Shown here: positions 26,295-35,357 of the stretch, one piece after another | How the letters are laid out: each line of letters opens with the position of its first letter | How positions within the stretch are numbered: the stretch's first letter is position 1 | NCBI GenBank assembly: GCA_964351995.1 | Contig: CAYGQE010000018.1 | Span: 1 to 64,000, forward strand | Length of the DNA: 64,000 nt | Direction of reading: 5' to 3' | Source of the DNA: SZUA-35 sp964351995 | Lineage (GTDB): Bacteria > Actinomycetota > Acidimicrobiia > Acidimicrobiales > SZUA-35 | Position numbers and translations under genes: made by a program | The notes under the pieces: model-generated | What the model was told of the DNA's origin: nothing | The model's database searches: none | The model's input: only the letters and a program-made list of their open reading frames with translations

Positions 26295-27769
26295 GGCTCC
26301 GGCTCATCGCTGCGGTCGTCGGCATTGTTGCCCTGGTGCTCCTCGTCCATGACATCCCCCTTGCCGGCCATCTCGAGCGTGTCGAACGAGATCGCCTGGT
26401 CACCAAGCTCGAACGAGATGCGTTCATTCTCGCCGGTCGAGCAGAGGAGGAGCTCGAGGCTGGAACGCTTCGCGACGATCTGACACTGACTCGGCTCGTT
26501 GCTGACTACAGCGTGGCCGAAGATGTTCGCGTGGTCGTGGTTGACGACACCGCACGCGGGATGTTGGGTTCCGAACCGGAGCGAACGGTCGGTGTCGACT
26601 TCAGCAATCGTCCGGAGATCACACGTGCCCTCGACGGCGTGTCGAACAGCGGTGAGCGAAGCTCGGTGACACTCGGTGAAGATCTCTTCTTCGTCGCCGT
26701 GCCCGTCTTGAGCGGCGATGCCGTTGTGGGAGCGGTTCGATTCACGGCGCCTGAGCGCACGGTTGCTGAACGGACTTCTGAACAGGTCAGACGCCTCGCC
26801 GTGGTGGCGGGCATTTCGCTGCTCATCGCTGGCGCCGTCGCTTGGCTGCTCTCATCGATGATCCTCGGCCCACTGGCGCGCTTGCGGTCGGCAACCGAGG
26901 GCCTGTCGTCTGGCGACTTGTCGACACGAGCCAACGTCGACGAAGGGCCGCCTGAACTTCGATCCTTGGGAGCGTCGTTCAACACGATGGCCTCGCAGTT
27001 GGAGACGATGGTCGAACGGCAGCGGGCGTTCGCTGGCACGGCATCGCACCAGCTCCGTACCCCTTTGACGGCCCTTCGACTTCAACTGGAACAGCTCGAG
27101 GGCGAGGTGAGTTGGGACGCATCGGCAAACGCTCGAGTTGGCAAGGCAATCGAAGAGTGCGATCGGCTCCACCGCATGATCGAGGGACTGCTCGCCCTGG
27201 CGCGTACCGAGGGAGCGGGACTCGCAGCAGAACCCACGGATCTGACGAGCATCGTGGAACAACGGGTCGAGCAGTGGACGGCGCTTGCGGAGGAACGTGA
27301 CGTCGACCTGGTCCTGGATGTCGGTAGCCGAACGCTGGTGCACGCGTTGCCCGGATCGATCGAACAGATCGTCGACAACCTGATCGACAACGCACTGGAG
27401 TACGCCCCAGCGGGCTCCAGCATCAAGATCGACGTGCAACCAGCGGCTGGCGATTCCGATGGGATTGCAGCGAGTTCGACGGTGGAGCTCCACGTGATCG
27501 ACGAGGGACCCGGGATGTCGCCGGTCGACCGAGAGCAGGCATTCGAGCGTTTCTGGCGGGGGACATCAACGTCAACGGGTGGCTCTGGGCTCGGCCTTGC
27601 GATCGTCCAGCAACTGGCGGTGGCTGCCGGCGGTTCCGCCCGCCTGGAAAGCGCACCGGTCGGAGGACTGGAAGCGATCGCGACCTTCGAGGTGGTCAAG
27701 AACGTCGGCCGTGAGCGTCGGCGGCTCACGCAACGGGTCACTACTGACGCTCGAAAGTCAGGTCTCTGA
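26291..27769 (+). CDS. Membrane sensor histidine kinase
   Basis: This 492-residue protein starts at GTG 26291, inside the regulator stop (GTGA). TM1 is residues 3-20, followed by an extracytoplasmic sensor domain of about 145 residues, TM2 (168-190), HAMP (to about 240), HisKA with SHQLRTPL (His253) and a HATPase_c domain with DNLIDNALEYAP (N box), DEGPGMSP (G1) and GGSGLGLAIV (G2). It would phosphorylate the adjacent response regulator in response to an external signal, possibly redox or metal status given the neighbouring ApbE operon. It ends with a 29-bp antisense overlap with the prepilin gene. Confidence 0.9.
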   Translation: MRLRLIAAVVGIVALVLLVHDIPLAGHLERVERDRLVTKLERDAFILAGRAEEELEAGTLRDDLTLTRLVADYSVAEDVRVVVVDDTARGMLGSEPERTVGVDFSNRPEITRALDGVSNSGERSSVTLGEDLFFVAVPVLSGDAVVGAVRFTAPERTVAERTSEQVRRLAVVAGISLLIAGAVAWLLSSMILGPLARLRSATEGLSSGDLSTRANVDEGPPELRSLGASFNTMASQLETMVERQRAFAGTASHQLRTPLTALRLQLEQLEGEVSWDASANARVGKAIEECDRLHRMIEGLLALARTEGAGLAAEPTDLTSIVEQRVEQWTALAEERDVDLVLDVGSRTLVHALPGSIEQIVDNLIDNALEYAPAGSSIKIDVQPAAGDSDGIAASSTVELHVIDEGPGMSPVDREQAFERFWRGTSTSTGGSGLGLAIVQQLAVAAGGSARLESAPVGGLEAIATFEVVKNVGRERRRLTQRVTTDARKSGL

Positions 27770-28613
27770 TCGACGTGCCGTCTTCTCGTGCGCTCACGAT
27801 CACGGTGAATGACGGCGAAACCGGAAGGTCGAGCACGATTGCCGGGCCGCCGTATCCGCTGATTCCTCGATTGCTGACATAGGTCTGCCGCGGCGTTCTG
27901 CTCTGCGGAACGTCCCAGAGGTAGGCAGTGGCGAAACCGTCAAGTGACGTTCGAACCCAGAACGAGTCATCGTTCCCGTTGGGGGCGATGGTCGTGCCGA
28001 GCATCGTGAACTGTCCCGGTTCCAACACCGAGAAGGTAAAGGTGGCCGAGGGGCCGGTGGTCGCCGAGCCATGGGACCCCGAGCCATTGGGGACAGTGAT
28101 GAACCCGTCACCGTCGAGCTCGAAGCCATCCGACACGATTGCGTCAGTGGCGGCGGTGCCGGTCAGGGTGCTCGTGTTCGCCGCGGCCGCGCTGCAGATC
28201 GATGACTCGTAGGTCGTTCGCCCGGTCGGGTTGACGGTGGTGGCGAAGCACGTGCCCGAATGGGACATGACCGTGGCGGTCCAGCGGCCGGGGGCGGATG
28301 CGTCGACGCTGATTTCCTCGGGCCCCGTCGAAGCTTGGGCTGAGATGAGGTAGGTGAAGGCCGGCTCGGCTTCTGTCAGCGCAGCCTGGTCGGCCTTTGA
28401 GTAGTCGGTACCGAAGTCGCTGACGATGGTGGCGGTGTCGAAGACGGCGTCGAGGTTCGCTCGGGCAGCGGTGTCGTCGGCGCGGTTGCGGGCGCCGAGG
28501 AAGGTGGGGATGCCGACGGCGAGGAGGATGCCGATGATGAGCACGACGACCATGACTTCGACGAGGGTGAAGCCGGTTTCGCTTCGTCGCGTGATGGTCG
28601 ACTTGTGCCTCAT
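27741..28613 (-). CDS. Type IV prepilin-like protein with beta-rich C-terminal head
   Basis: This 290-residue protein has leader MRHKSTITRRSETG, then FTLVEVMVVVLIIGILLAV with Glu5. The next 120 residues match the prepilins at 12469 and 28610 (PTFLGARNRA, SDFG, SGTCFA). From about residue 165 there is a different beta-rich domain (GFELDGDGFITVPNGSG, LDLPVSPSFTVIVS, IRDLTF) that looks like a jelly-roll carbohydrate-binding module; the family is not certain. It starts inside the stop of the upstream prepilin (ATGA), so the two are made together. Confidence 0.78.
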   Translation of the reverse strand: MRHKSTITRRSETGFTLVEVMVVVLIIGILLAVGIPTFLGARNRADDTAARANLDAVFDTATIVSDFGTDYSKADQAALTEAEPAFTYLISAQASTGPEEISVDASAPGRWTATVMSHSGTCFATTVNPTGRTTYESSICSAAAANTSTLTGTAATDAIVSDGFELDGDGFITVPNGSGSHGSATTGPSATFTFSVLEPGQFTMLGTTIAPNGNDDSFWVRTSLDGFATAYLWDVPQSRTPRQTYVSNRGISGYGGPAIVLDLPVSPSFTVIVSAREDGTSIRDLTFERQ

Positions 28614-29515
28614 GGCATGGTGCCGAAGATCTGTATCTCCCGCAGATTCAGCGCCGTGGTGGCCTCGATGAAGACCCGGACGTGCTGGCCGGTCCTGCCC
28701 ACTGCGATGGTGGAGGGGTTGCCCACCTGGCCGGGGATGTTGAACGAAGCGGCGGTGCTTGCTTTGGCGGCGTTGAGGTCGGTGGGGATCGGACTGTCGC
28801 TGACGAACACCCAGACGTTCGTGGCTCGGCTGGCGCAACAGTCCACGCGGTTCCAGATGGCGACGGATTCGATGTTCGCGTTCGACGGCAGGTCGAATCC
28901 GGCCCACGGGTTGGTCTCGGTAGCGGTGTGCCCCATCTTCGACGAGTGGGAGTAGCTGGGATCGTCGAGTTCGCCGTCGTTCAAGTTCTCGGCGGGGAAA
29001 CGACAGTCGTACCAGCAGCTGGACATCGATGCGGCTGCTTGCGGAGCGAGGTTGATCGGGCCGAGGGAGTCAGTGTTGAACGCGATGGCGGCGGTACACG
29101 AGCCGGAGGTGTACGTGCTGTTTCCTTGCGGGCTGAGTTCCGCTGCGAAGCAGGTTCCGGAGTTCGATCGGACGGTCATCGTGAGGTTGTCCGATGCGGA
29201 GGACTCGATGCTGACCTGGTCGGGCCCGCGGGAAGCCTGCCCAGCGGGGAGGAACGTCAAGGTGGGTTCGGCCTCGCTCATGTTGATGGGGGTAGCGGTG
29301 GCGTAGTTGGTGCCGAAGTCCGAAACGAGGGTGGCGGTGTCGATCGCAGCGTCGAGACTGGATTGAGCGGCGGCGTCGTGAGCGCGGTTGCGGGCGCCGA
29401 GGAAGGTGGGGATGCCGATGGCGAGGAGGATGCCGATGATGAGGACAACAGTCATCACCTCGATCAGGGTGAAGCCAGATTCGCGATGGGTTCGGCTTGC
29501 ACAGTCCGGTCGCAT
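28610..29515 (-). CDS. Type IV prepilin-like protein with F5/8-type (discoidin-like) head
   Basis: This 301-residue protein has leader MRPDCASRTHRESG, then FTLIEVMTVVLIIGILLAI. The conserved shaft region follows (PTFLGARNRAHD, SDFG, SGTCFAAEL). From about residue 168 it has a domain with NLAPQAAASMSSCW, NLNDGELDD, NPWAGFDLPSNANIESVAIWNR and LREIQIFG, the pattern of F5/8 type C/fucolectin domains that bind glycans or lipids. At DNA level the first 100 codons are strikingly similar to those of the next gene, indicating recent duplication with exchange of the head domain. A second in-frame start at 29596 exists, but the prepilin leader favours 29515. Confidence 0.8.
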   Translation of the reverse strand: MRPDCASRTHRESGFTLIEVMTVVLIIGILLAIGIPTFLGARNRAHDAAAQSSLDAAIDTATLVSDFGTNYATATPINMSEAEPTLTFLPAGQASRGPDQVSIESSASDNLTMTVRSNSGTCFAAELSPQGNSTYTSGSCTAAIAFNTDSLGPINLAPQAAASMSSCWYDCRFPAENLNDGELDDPSYSHSSKMGHTATETNPWAGFDLPSNANIESVAIWNRVDCCASRATNVWVFVSDSPIPTDLNAAKASTAASFNIPGQVGNPSTIAVGRTGQHVRVFIEATTALNLREIQIFGTMP

Positions 29516-29562
29516 CGTTTCAGTCTCGGCTGCCCCTCCACTGGAATGAGTGCGACCAGACT

Positions 29563-29581
29563 TGATAACCCCCGGCACCGA
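29563..29581 (+). repeat. Solitary half-copy of hairpin element 1
   Basis: TGATAACCCCCGGCACCGA is identical to 17335-17353, the right-arm end of the inverted repeat at 17277-17351. No matching left arm is present nearby. It lies between the divergent prepilin and 343-residue-protein genes. Confidence 0.8.
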
Positions 29582-29595
29582 GGCCAGTCTTGGCA

Positions 29596-30627
29596 ATGGC
29601 CGACCGCAAGATCATCACGGTGCTGGAACCCGAGGACGAGTTCACTCACGAGCCCGATCCCGTACCGAACTACAACGAATCGATGTACCTGAATGCCTTC
29701 GATCTCGGTCAGGAGGCGGGTGGCTGGTTCCGTCTCGGCAATCGGGTGAACGAAGGCCACGCCGAGATGTCGGTGTGCATCTACCTACCTGACGGGCGCA
29801 TTGGCTTCATGTACGACCGGCCGAAGATCACCTCGAATGATGAGATGAATGCCGGTGGCTTGAAGATCGAGGTCATCGAACCGTTCAAGCGACTCGACGT
29901 CACCTACGAAGGCAAGGTCTGCCTGCTCGACGATCCGCTGCAGATGGCCGACCCTCGCACCGCGTTTCGCGAGAACCCCATGGTGGATTGCCGTGTGCAT
30001 CTCGAGTGGACGGGCGTCTCGCCGATGTACGGCGGCAAGCCGGTCTACGAAGACGGCACCGAGATCGAACAAGACCCCGAGACAAGCTTTGCCAAGGCCC
30101 ACTACGAACAACACGGGACCATGAAGGGCCAGATCGTGGTCGGCGACGAGGCCATCACGATCGACGGGTTGGGCCTTCGAGACAAGTCGTGGGGCCCTCG
30201 TCACTGGCAGGCGCTCTACTGGTACCGCTGGCTCCCAATGGTGTTCAGCCCCGACTTCGCCATGATGCTCTCGGTGATCGGGAGAGATGCTGAAGGCGGC
30301 CTCCGTGCCAGCGGCATGGTGCTCGAAGGTGACGAGTACAAAATGATCGAGGACTGCCGAATCGAGTCGACGTGGGACGACAACCACTACCAGACCGGGA
30401 TGACTTGCTGGGCCAAGACGGCCGATCGGGAGTACAACATCACCGGCGAGGTGCTGTCGATGATCCCGCTTCGGAGTCGACGCAAGACTCCGGACGGTGA
30501 GCAACTGTTGACCCGCATCACCGAGGCCATGACCCGCTACGAATGCGACGGCCAGGTCGGCATCGGGATGAGCGAGTATCTCGACCAGGTCATCGACGGC
30601 AGGCCCGTGGGTCCCGACGTCGCCTGA
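29596..30627 (+). CDS. Uncharacterised protein, CrtC/AttH-like (DUF7064-type) beta fold
   Basis: This 343-residue protein starts MADRKIITVLEPEDEF. It looks like a duplicated beta-barrel: N-terminal half with GGWFRLGNRVNEGHAEMSVCIYLPDG, C-terminal half with GLGLRDKSWGPRHW near residue 195 and LYWYRWLPMVFSPDF. The RDxSWGxR motif is typical of the actinobacterial family related to hydroxyneurosporene-synthase/AttH-like proteins, often found near lipid or steroid catabolism genes. No reaction is established. A TTG at 29590 is an alternative start. Confidence 0.6.
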   Translation: MADRKIITVLEPEDEFTHEPDPVPNYNESMYLNAFDLGQEAGGWFRLGNRVNEGHAEMSVCIYLPDGRIGFMYDRPKITSNDEMNAGGLKIEVIEPFKRLDVTYEGKVCLLDDPLQMADPRTAFRENPMVDCRVHLEWTGVSPMYGGKPVYEDGTEIEQDPETSFAKAHYEQHGTMKGQIVVGDEAITIDGLGLRDKSWGPRHWQALYWYRWLPMVFSPDFAMMLSVIGRDAEGGLRASGMVLEGDEYKMIEDCRIESTWDDNHYQTGMTCWAKTADREYNITGEVLSMIPLRSRRKTPDGEQLLTRITEAMTRYECDGQVGIGMSEYLDQVIDGRPVGPDVA

Positions 30628-30697
30628 CACGCTCGGTGCCACCACCTTTGGCCGCCCAGAAGGACCAGAAGTGGTCATTGCAGCAACAAATCGGTCG

Positions 30698-31189
30698 TCA
30701 GCGGTCGAGGTTTAAGAGGGCAACCACTGCAGCGTCGATGACGGCAAAAAGGTCGGCCGAAGCATCGACCGTGGCGACGTCGACTTCTTCTCGCCCCGGT
30801 CGTTCCAGCGTCGAGAACTGGCTGGCCACCAAGGCGGGGCTCATGAAGTGATTGGCCCGCGCTTCCACCCGTTCGGCGGCCTCCGCCTCTTCGAGATCGA
30901 GGAGCACGAACCGGACCCCGGGGATCAGTCGAAGCCGATCGCGAGAGCGCAGCGTCAGCGCCGAACAGGCGACAACGATGCTTGCCTCCGCTCTCATGGT
31001 CTCAACGATGGTGTCGAGCCAAGGCCATCGATCGTCTTCGTCGAGTGGGCGGCCGGCGGTCATCTTCTCGACGTTGGCAGCAGGGTGAAGTGAGTCACCA
31101 TCGACGAAACGGCCGCCCAAGCGTTCAGCGAGCGCTGTTCCAACGGTTGACTTCCCCGAGCCGGCGACGCCTGCCACGACGATCCTCAT
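30698..31189 (-). CDS. gntK: Gluconokinase
   Basis: This 163-residue protein is typical in length for GntK/IdnK. The P-loop GVAGSGKST lies at residues 7-15, then the family-specific FVDGDSLHPAANVEKMTAGRPLDEDDRWPWL block and ACSALTLRSRDRLR, which bind gluconate. It phosphorylates D-gluconate to 6-phosphogluconate with ATP in the cytoplasm, feeding the pentose phosphate pathway. No gluconate permease or dehydratase gene is nearby. It is convergent to the 343-residue protein and divergent from the amine oxidase. Confidence 0.9.
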   Translation of the reverse strand: MRIVVAGVAGSGKSTVGTALAERLGGRFVDGDSLHPAANVEKMTAGRPLDEDDRWPWLDTIVETMRAEASIVVACSALTLRSRDRLRLIPGVRFVLLDLEEAEAAERVEARANHFMSPALVASQFSTLERPGREEVDVATVDASADLFAVIDAAVVALLNLDR

Positions 31190-31294
31190 GGCGTCTGCCT
31201 AGCAGGACTGTTGGAACAACGAGCGGGATCCAGCGGTTGTCGACGTCGTGCAAGCCGACGCCGTCCTGAAAACACCCCAAACCGCAGCGGCCAC

Positions 31295-32341
31295 GTGACC
31301 GAGTCTGTCGATGTGGCAATCATCGGAGCCGGCCCGTCCGGTCTGCATGCAGCAAGGTCGCTGGCTGACGCTGGCCGCTCGGTCGCAGTGCTCGAGGCTC
31401 GAGATCGAGTGGGAGGTCGGGTCTGCTCACCAGGCGGGCTCGATGTTGGACCCAGCTGGTTCTGGAGCAATGAACCTCGTATCAACGGGTTGATCTCCGA
31501 CTTCGGACTCGAAGCGTTCCCGCAGCACCTGGCCGGCGATGCGTTGTTCCAGACTGCTGAGGGCGTCCAGCGGATGGACGGGAACCAGATCGATGCACCA
31601 TCCGGTCGCCTTCGAGGCGGAATGGCGCAGCTGACCGAAGCGATGGCCGGAGTGCTTGATGCCGGCGTCGTGACGCTCGGGGAGCGGGTTCGTTCAGTCA
31701 AGCTTCGCAGCGACGGTGTCGAGATCGGGACCGACCGCAGTTCGTGGTCGGCCTCATCGGTGATCCTCGCTCTTCCTCCAGCAACGGCCGTTGCATCGAT
31801 TGACTTCGGCGACTCGCTCGATCGTGAGGTGCGTGACCTCGCTGCGATGACACCGGTGTGGATGGGGCAGATGACCAAAGTCGTTGCCCGGTTTGATCGG
31901 CCCTTCTGGAGAGAGACCGGCCTTGCTGGCTCGGCGTTCAGCTCCATCGGGCCGATGCGAGAGCTGCACGACATGAGCGGCCCCGGCGGTGACCCAGCGG
32001 CGATCTTCGGTTTTGCTCAACCCCGACCGGGGCAGCGCGCTCCGAGCAAGGACGAGGCCATTTTCCAATTGGTCGAGCTGTTCGGGCCAGCAGCTGCCGA
32101 CGTAGTGGACGTGATGATCCAGGATTGGCGGCAAGAGAGCCTCACCTCACCGCTGGGCGGGGAGCATCTTGATCGCTATCAACTCTTCGGTCACTCGCGC
32201 TTTCAGGTGCCGGCGCTCGCTGGACGACTGCACTGGGCGTCGACGGAGACATCGACGGTGACGCCGGGCCACATCGAAGGTGCGCTGGCTGCTGCAGAAC
32301 GAGCAGTGGTCGCAATCACCCGGTCCGATGGCCTCCCGTAG
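31295..32341 (+). CDS. FAD-dependent amine oxidase (flavin monoamine oxidase family)
   Basis: This 348-residue protein starts at GTG 31295. The N-terminal dinucleotide fold reads DVAIIGAGPSGLHAARSLADAG, then VLEARDRVGGRV (FAD ribose-binding Glu and the GG motif). The C terminus has RLHWASTETSTVTPGHIEGALAAAERA, where amine oxidases place the second FAD-binding motif. The protein is shorter than typical monoamine oxidases (about 450 residues), so the substrate domain is reduced. Likely substrates are amines or other CH-NH donors; none can be named. Confidence 0.8.
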   Translation: MTESVDVAIIGAGPSGLHAARSLADAGRSVAVLEARDRVGGRVCSPGGLDVGPSWFWSNEPRINGLISDFGLEAFPQHLAGDALFQTAEGVQRMDGNQIDAPSGRLRGGMAQLTEAMAGVLDAGVVTLGERVRSVKLRSDGVEIGTDRSSWSASSVILALPPATAVASIDFGDSLDREVRDLAAMTPVWMGQMTKVVARFDRPFWRETGLAGSAFSSIGPMRELHDMSGPGGDPAAIFGFAQPRPGQRAPSKDEAIFQLVELFGPAAADVVDVMIQDWRQESLTSPLGGEHLDRYQLFGHSRFQVPALAGRLHWASTETSTVTPGHIEGALAAAERAVVAITRSDGLP

Positions 32342-32351
32342 ACTCTCGGAA

Positions 32352-33317
32352 ATGGAACGGATGCGATCGAACAGCAAATGCTGGTGCGGCAGCGGCGCCA
32401 AGCACAAGCGGTGTCACGGTGACCGTTCACTGCTCGAGCGGGCACCGGTGTTGATCGGGGCCGTGACGCCTCCCAAACACGTACCGGTGCACATCGTGCG
32501 GCCCGATTACGTCGACTCGGGCATCATCTCGACGCCGCTCAGCTTTCAGATCCAAGATGAGGAATCGCTGCCCCGGCTCCGCCACGCCTGTCGAGTCGGA
32601 GCAGAGGTGCTCCTCGTTGCCGGCGGGGCCGTTGCGCCTGGCGTGACCACCGAAGAGATCGATGCGATCGCTCATGCGGCCTACATCGAACGCAACGCCT
32701 ATCCCAGTGACCTGCACTACCACGGCTTCACGAAGTCAGTCTGCACGTCGGTCAACGGCGTGATCTGCCACGGGATTCCCGATGACCGGCCGCTCGAGTC
32801 TGGCGACATCGTCAACATCGATGTCACGGCCTACATCGACGGGATGCACGGCGACACCTCAGCCACGTTCATCGTTGGCGACGTCGACGAACCGACGCGA
32901 GCGTTGGTCGACACCACGCGAGAAGCAACGCTTCGAGGCATTGCGGCGGTTCGACCTGGCGAACCACTCAAGCGAATTGGTGAGGCCATCGAGCCGTTTG
33001 CCCGTTCTCGCGGCTTCTCCGTTGTCGAGGAATACGGCGGTCACGGCATCGGGCAGACATTCCACGCCGAACCCCACATCCACCACCACGTGGAACGCCA
33101 TGACGTTGAGCTCTTCGAAGTGGGCATGAGCTTCACCGTCGAACCCATGCTGCTCAGTGGCGGACATCGGTTCTCTCAAGCCGACGACGGCTGGACCGAG
33201 CATGCCGACGACGCCATGCCATCGGCCCAGTTCGAGCACACCGTGATCGTCACCGAGACCGGTGTCGAGATCCTCACCGTCACCGCCGATGGGCGTAGTG
33301 CCGTGGATGGCCTTTGA
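32352..33317 (+). CDS. map: Type I methionine aminopeptidase with N-terminal SEC-C zinc motif
   Basis: This 321-residue MetAP removes the initiator Met from nascent proteins. The first 25 residues carry CWCGSGAKHKRCH (Cys10, Cys12, Cys21, His22), the SEC-C zinc-binding motif seen in MetAP1c-type enzymes, which is thought to contact the ribosome. The catalytic domain has all five metal ligands: Asp157 (NIDVTA), Asp168 (HGDTSA), His231 (GGHGIG), Glu264 (TVEPML) and Glu295 (QFEHTV), plus the substrate-binding DLHYHGFTKS. ATG 32352 was chosen so that the SEC-C motif is kept. It is 10 bp downstream of the amine oxidase. Confidence 0.92.
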   Translation: MERMRSNSKCWCGSGAKHKRCHGDRSLLERAPVLIGAVTPPKHVPVHIVRPDYVDSGIISTPLSFQIQDEESLPRLRHACRVGAEVLLVAGGAVAPGVTTEEIDAIAHAAYIERNAYPSDLHYHGFTKSVCTSVNGVICHGIPDDRPLESGDIVNIDVTAYIDGMHGDTSATFIVGDVDEPTRALVDTTREATLRGIAAVRPGEPLKRIGEAIEPFARSRGFSVVEEYGGHGIGQTFHAEPHIHHHVERHDVELFEVGMSFTVEPMLLSGGHRFSQADDGWTEHADDAMPSAQFEHTVIVTETGVEILTVTADGRSAVDGL

Positions 33318-33329
33318 CCTGAGGTGTCG

Positions 33330-34163
33330 TCAGGGATTGGAGCGGAAGCGCCAGCGAATCAACGTGACGACGGCTTCGATGCCGTCGGCGTAGCCGATCT
33401 TCTTCCCGTCGTCGTGCGTGCGGCCTTCGTAGGCGATCGGCAATTCGAGGATGTGGTGGCCACGACGAATCAGGCGAGCCGTGATTTCCGGCTCCATGTC
33501 GAAGCGTTGGGCCTCGACGTGCAGGTCAGCGATGATGTCCCGACGGATGACCTTGTAGCAGGTCTCCATGTCGGTGATCGTGGTGCGATAGAGCAGGCGA
33601 GTCAGCCACGTGAGGGCGTGGTTGGCCATCCGGTTTCGTCGACGCATGTCAGACACTGAACCGAGGAACCGCGAGCCGTAGACGACATCGGTTTCGCCGG
33701 CGACGACCGGTGCGATCAGGGCTCGCAGCTGCTCGGGGTCATACTCGAGGTCGGCGTCTTGGATCACGGTCACGTCACCGCGGGCGGATGCCAGTGCGGT
33801 CTGGACCGCGGCTCCCTTGCCCCGATTCGAGAGGTGGGTGATCACGGTGAGGCGAGGATCGTGACAGTTGGCGAGAATCTCGCCCGATCGGTCCGAGCTG
33901 GCGTCGTTGACCGCGACGACTTCGAACGGCACACCGGGGTCGATCGAGAGCAGCTTGTCGAGGAGGAGCTGCAGCGTCGCCTCTTCGTTGAAGATGGGGA
34001 GCAGCACAGTGAGCACCGCAACTGGCGGTGCCTCCGGGCTCGCTGTTCGTACCGGTCGGTTGGTACGCAGGGCAGCCGAACGAGAACGGGCGCTCGGAGA
34101 GATGACAGTGGCCATGGAGGAGTAACGGCCGACCGTCACTTCGGGTGTAGAGGGTTGTGCCAT
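33330..34163 (-). CDS. Glycosyltransferase family 2 (polyprenyl-phosphate sugar transferase-like)
   Basis: This 277-residue GT-A fold enzyme has TVLLPIFNEEATL near residue 53, VVAVNDASSDRSGEI, NRGKGAAVQTALASARGD and the metal-binding QDADLEYDPEQ (DxD near 136-138), followed by YGSRFLG and DMETCYKVIRRDI. This matches dolichol/polyprenyl-phosphate mannose or glucose synthases. It lacks C-terminal membrane helices. The upstream membrane protein gene, five bases away, could use the lipid-linked sugar. I chose ATG 34163; Met17 is an alternative. Confidence 0.85.
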   Translation of the reverse strand: MAQPSTPEVTVGRYSSMATVISPSARSRSAALRTNRPVRTASPEAPPVAVLTVLLPIFNEEATLQLLLDKLLSIDPGVPFEVVAVNDASSDRSGEILANCHDPRLTVITHLSNRGKGAAVQTALASARGDVTVIQDADLEYDPEQLRALIAPVVAGETDVVYGSRFLGSVSDMRRRNRMANHALTWLTRLLYRTTITDMETCYKVIRRDIIADLHVEAQRFDMEPEITARLIRRGHHILELPIAYEGRTHDDGKKIGYADGIEAVVTLIRWRFRSNP

Positions 34164-34168
34164 AGGGA

Positions 34169-35296
34169 CTACCTGGCTCCTTCGAGCGCGACGTCCGGTG
34201 TCGATGCCTGGTCTGTAGGTGATGCCACCTCGTTGAGCTCTGGGTCGACCCAGCGCGGTGCAGCGGAGACGGCGAGGGCGGTGAAGACGGGGATGACGGC
34301 CCGGGTGATGTCGAACGGCTCTCGCCAAACGAAGACGGTCAGCACCGCAGCGAGCACCACGAACCCCGCGGAACCCCAGGTGAACGCATTTCGATCAACG
34401 GCCGCCCGATAGACGAGCCATGGCAGGCAGGCCAGTACGAGCGCCATGAACACCACCGTGCCGATGCCATCGTCGGGCCACTGCACAAGCGCTTCGGCGG
34501 CGCCGACGAGGGGCAGGCCGATTTCTCGAACCTCGTCGATACCGGTGCCGGCCTCGAGGCGAAGACGGAGATACGCACCCCAGCCAGCCACGCCAACCAG
34601 CGACGGAGCCGCGACCAAGATCGGCAAACGACGCGTCCTGACCATGTGCAGCAGCGAGGCGCCAGCAACGAACAGCAGCATCACCTCGCGGGTGAGTGCA
34701 CTCAGCATGAACAGCGTTGCAGCTCGGCCGATGCGGTTTTCCTCGAGAGCGAGCGACCCCCAAACGGCCAGTGCGAACGCCACGATGCCAGCGCCACCGA
34801 TCGAGATCTCCGAGAGAATGCCGACGTTGAACAAGAAGGCGAGGCCGAACATGGGGTTCTTGCCGAATCGACTGCAGAGCTTCGCTGTACCCAGAGTTCC
34901 CAGCGTCATGGCGACGATGTTCGTCAGTGCCAGTAGCGCTGGGACGCTCGCAACAGGAGCCAGGCCGCCGAGGCCGATGATGACGGGGAAGAACATGCGT
35001 TGGCCGCGATACACGGGGCGATCGAGATGCTCGTAGTGGTCGAGCGTCACGTAGAGCGGATCCCAGGCCTGCACGAGGAAGAACTTGCCGTCGTGGCCCA
35101 GGTTGCGTCGCGCCAACACGGTGTCGTCTTCAACCACATCCATGATGTGGGCGGTGGTGACCGTGTCTTCCTCGCCGAGCGCAGCGAACACGAAGGTGTC
35201 GCCGCCCGCTTGCATGAGCATCAAGCCGTGGATCAGCGTGGCCAAGAACAGTGCCAGCACCGTGGCGCGTCGCTCGACTGGCAGAAGACTCCGCAT
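34169..35296 (-). CDS. Polytopic membrane protein, probable cell-surface glycopolymer/GT-C-like family
   Basis: This 375-residue integral membrane protein has around nine hydrophobic segments. The signature region near residue 65 reads NLGHDGKFFLVQAWDPL, then LDRPVYRGQRMFFP. This GHDG-QFF...DP...YR-QR pattern is that of membrane proteins annotated in cell-surface glycopolymer formation (AZOBR_p60025-like) and resembles GT-C transferases. It probably works with the downstream GT2 enzyme in polyprenyl-phosphate-sugar-dependent modification of surface polymers. The assignment rests on the signature only. Confidence 0.6.
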   Translation of the reverse strand: MRSLLPVERRATVLALFLATLIHGLMLMQAGGDTFVFAALGEEDTVTTAHIMDVVEDDTVLARRNLGHDGKFFLVQAWDPLYVTLDHYEHLDRPVYRGQRMFFPVIIGLGGLAPVASVPALLALTNIVAMTLGTLGTAKLCSRFGKNPMFGLAFLFNVGILSEISIGGAGIVAFALAVWGSLALEENRIGRAATLFMLSALTREVMLLFVAGASLLHMVRTRRLPILVAAPSLVGVAGWGAYLRLRLEAGTGIDEVREIGLPLVGAAEALVQWPDDGIGTVVFMALVLACLPWLVYRAAVDRNAFTWGSAGFVVLAAVLTVFVWREPFDITRAVIPVFTALAVSAAPRWVDPELNEVASPTDQASTPDVALEGAR

Positions 35297-35357
35297 CCGG
35301 GCCCATCGGCAGTTTTCTCCGAGTCATGAATACGAGCGGGCGGCTAGGTTCCCGGCC

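Noticed and set aside
30663..30676. Short hairpin GACCA-GAAG-TGGTC between convergent genes
   Set aside because: A five-base stem without a T-tract is too weak to call a terminator.
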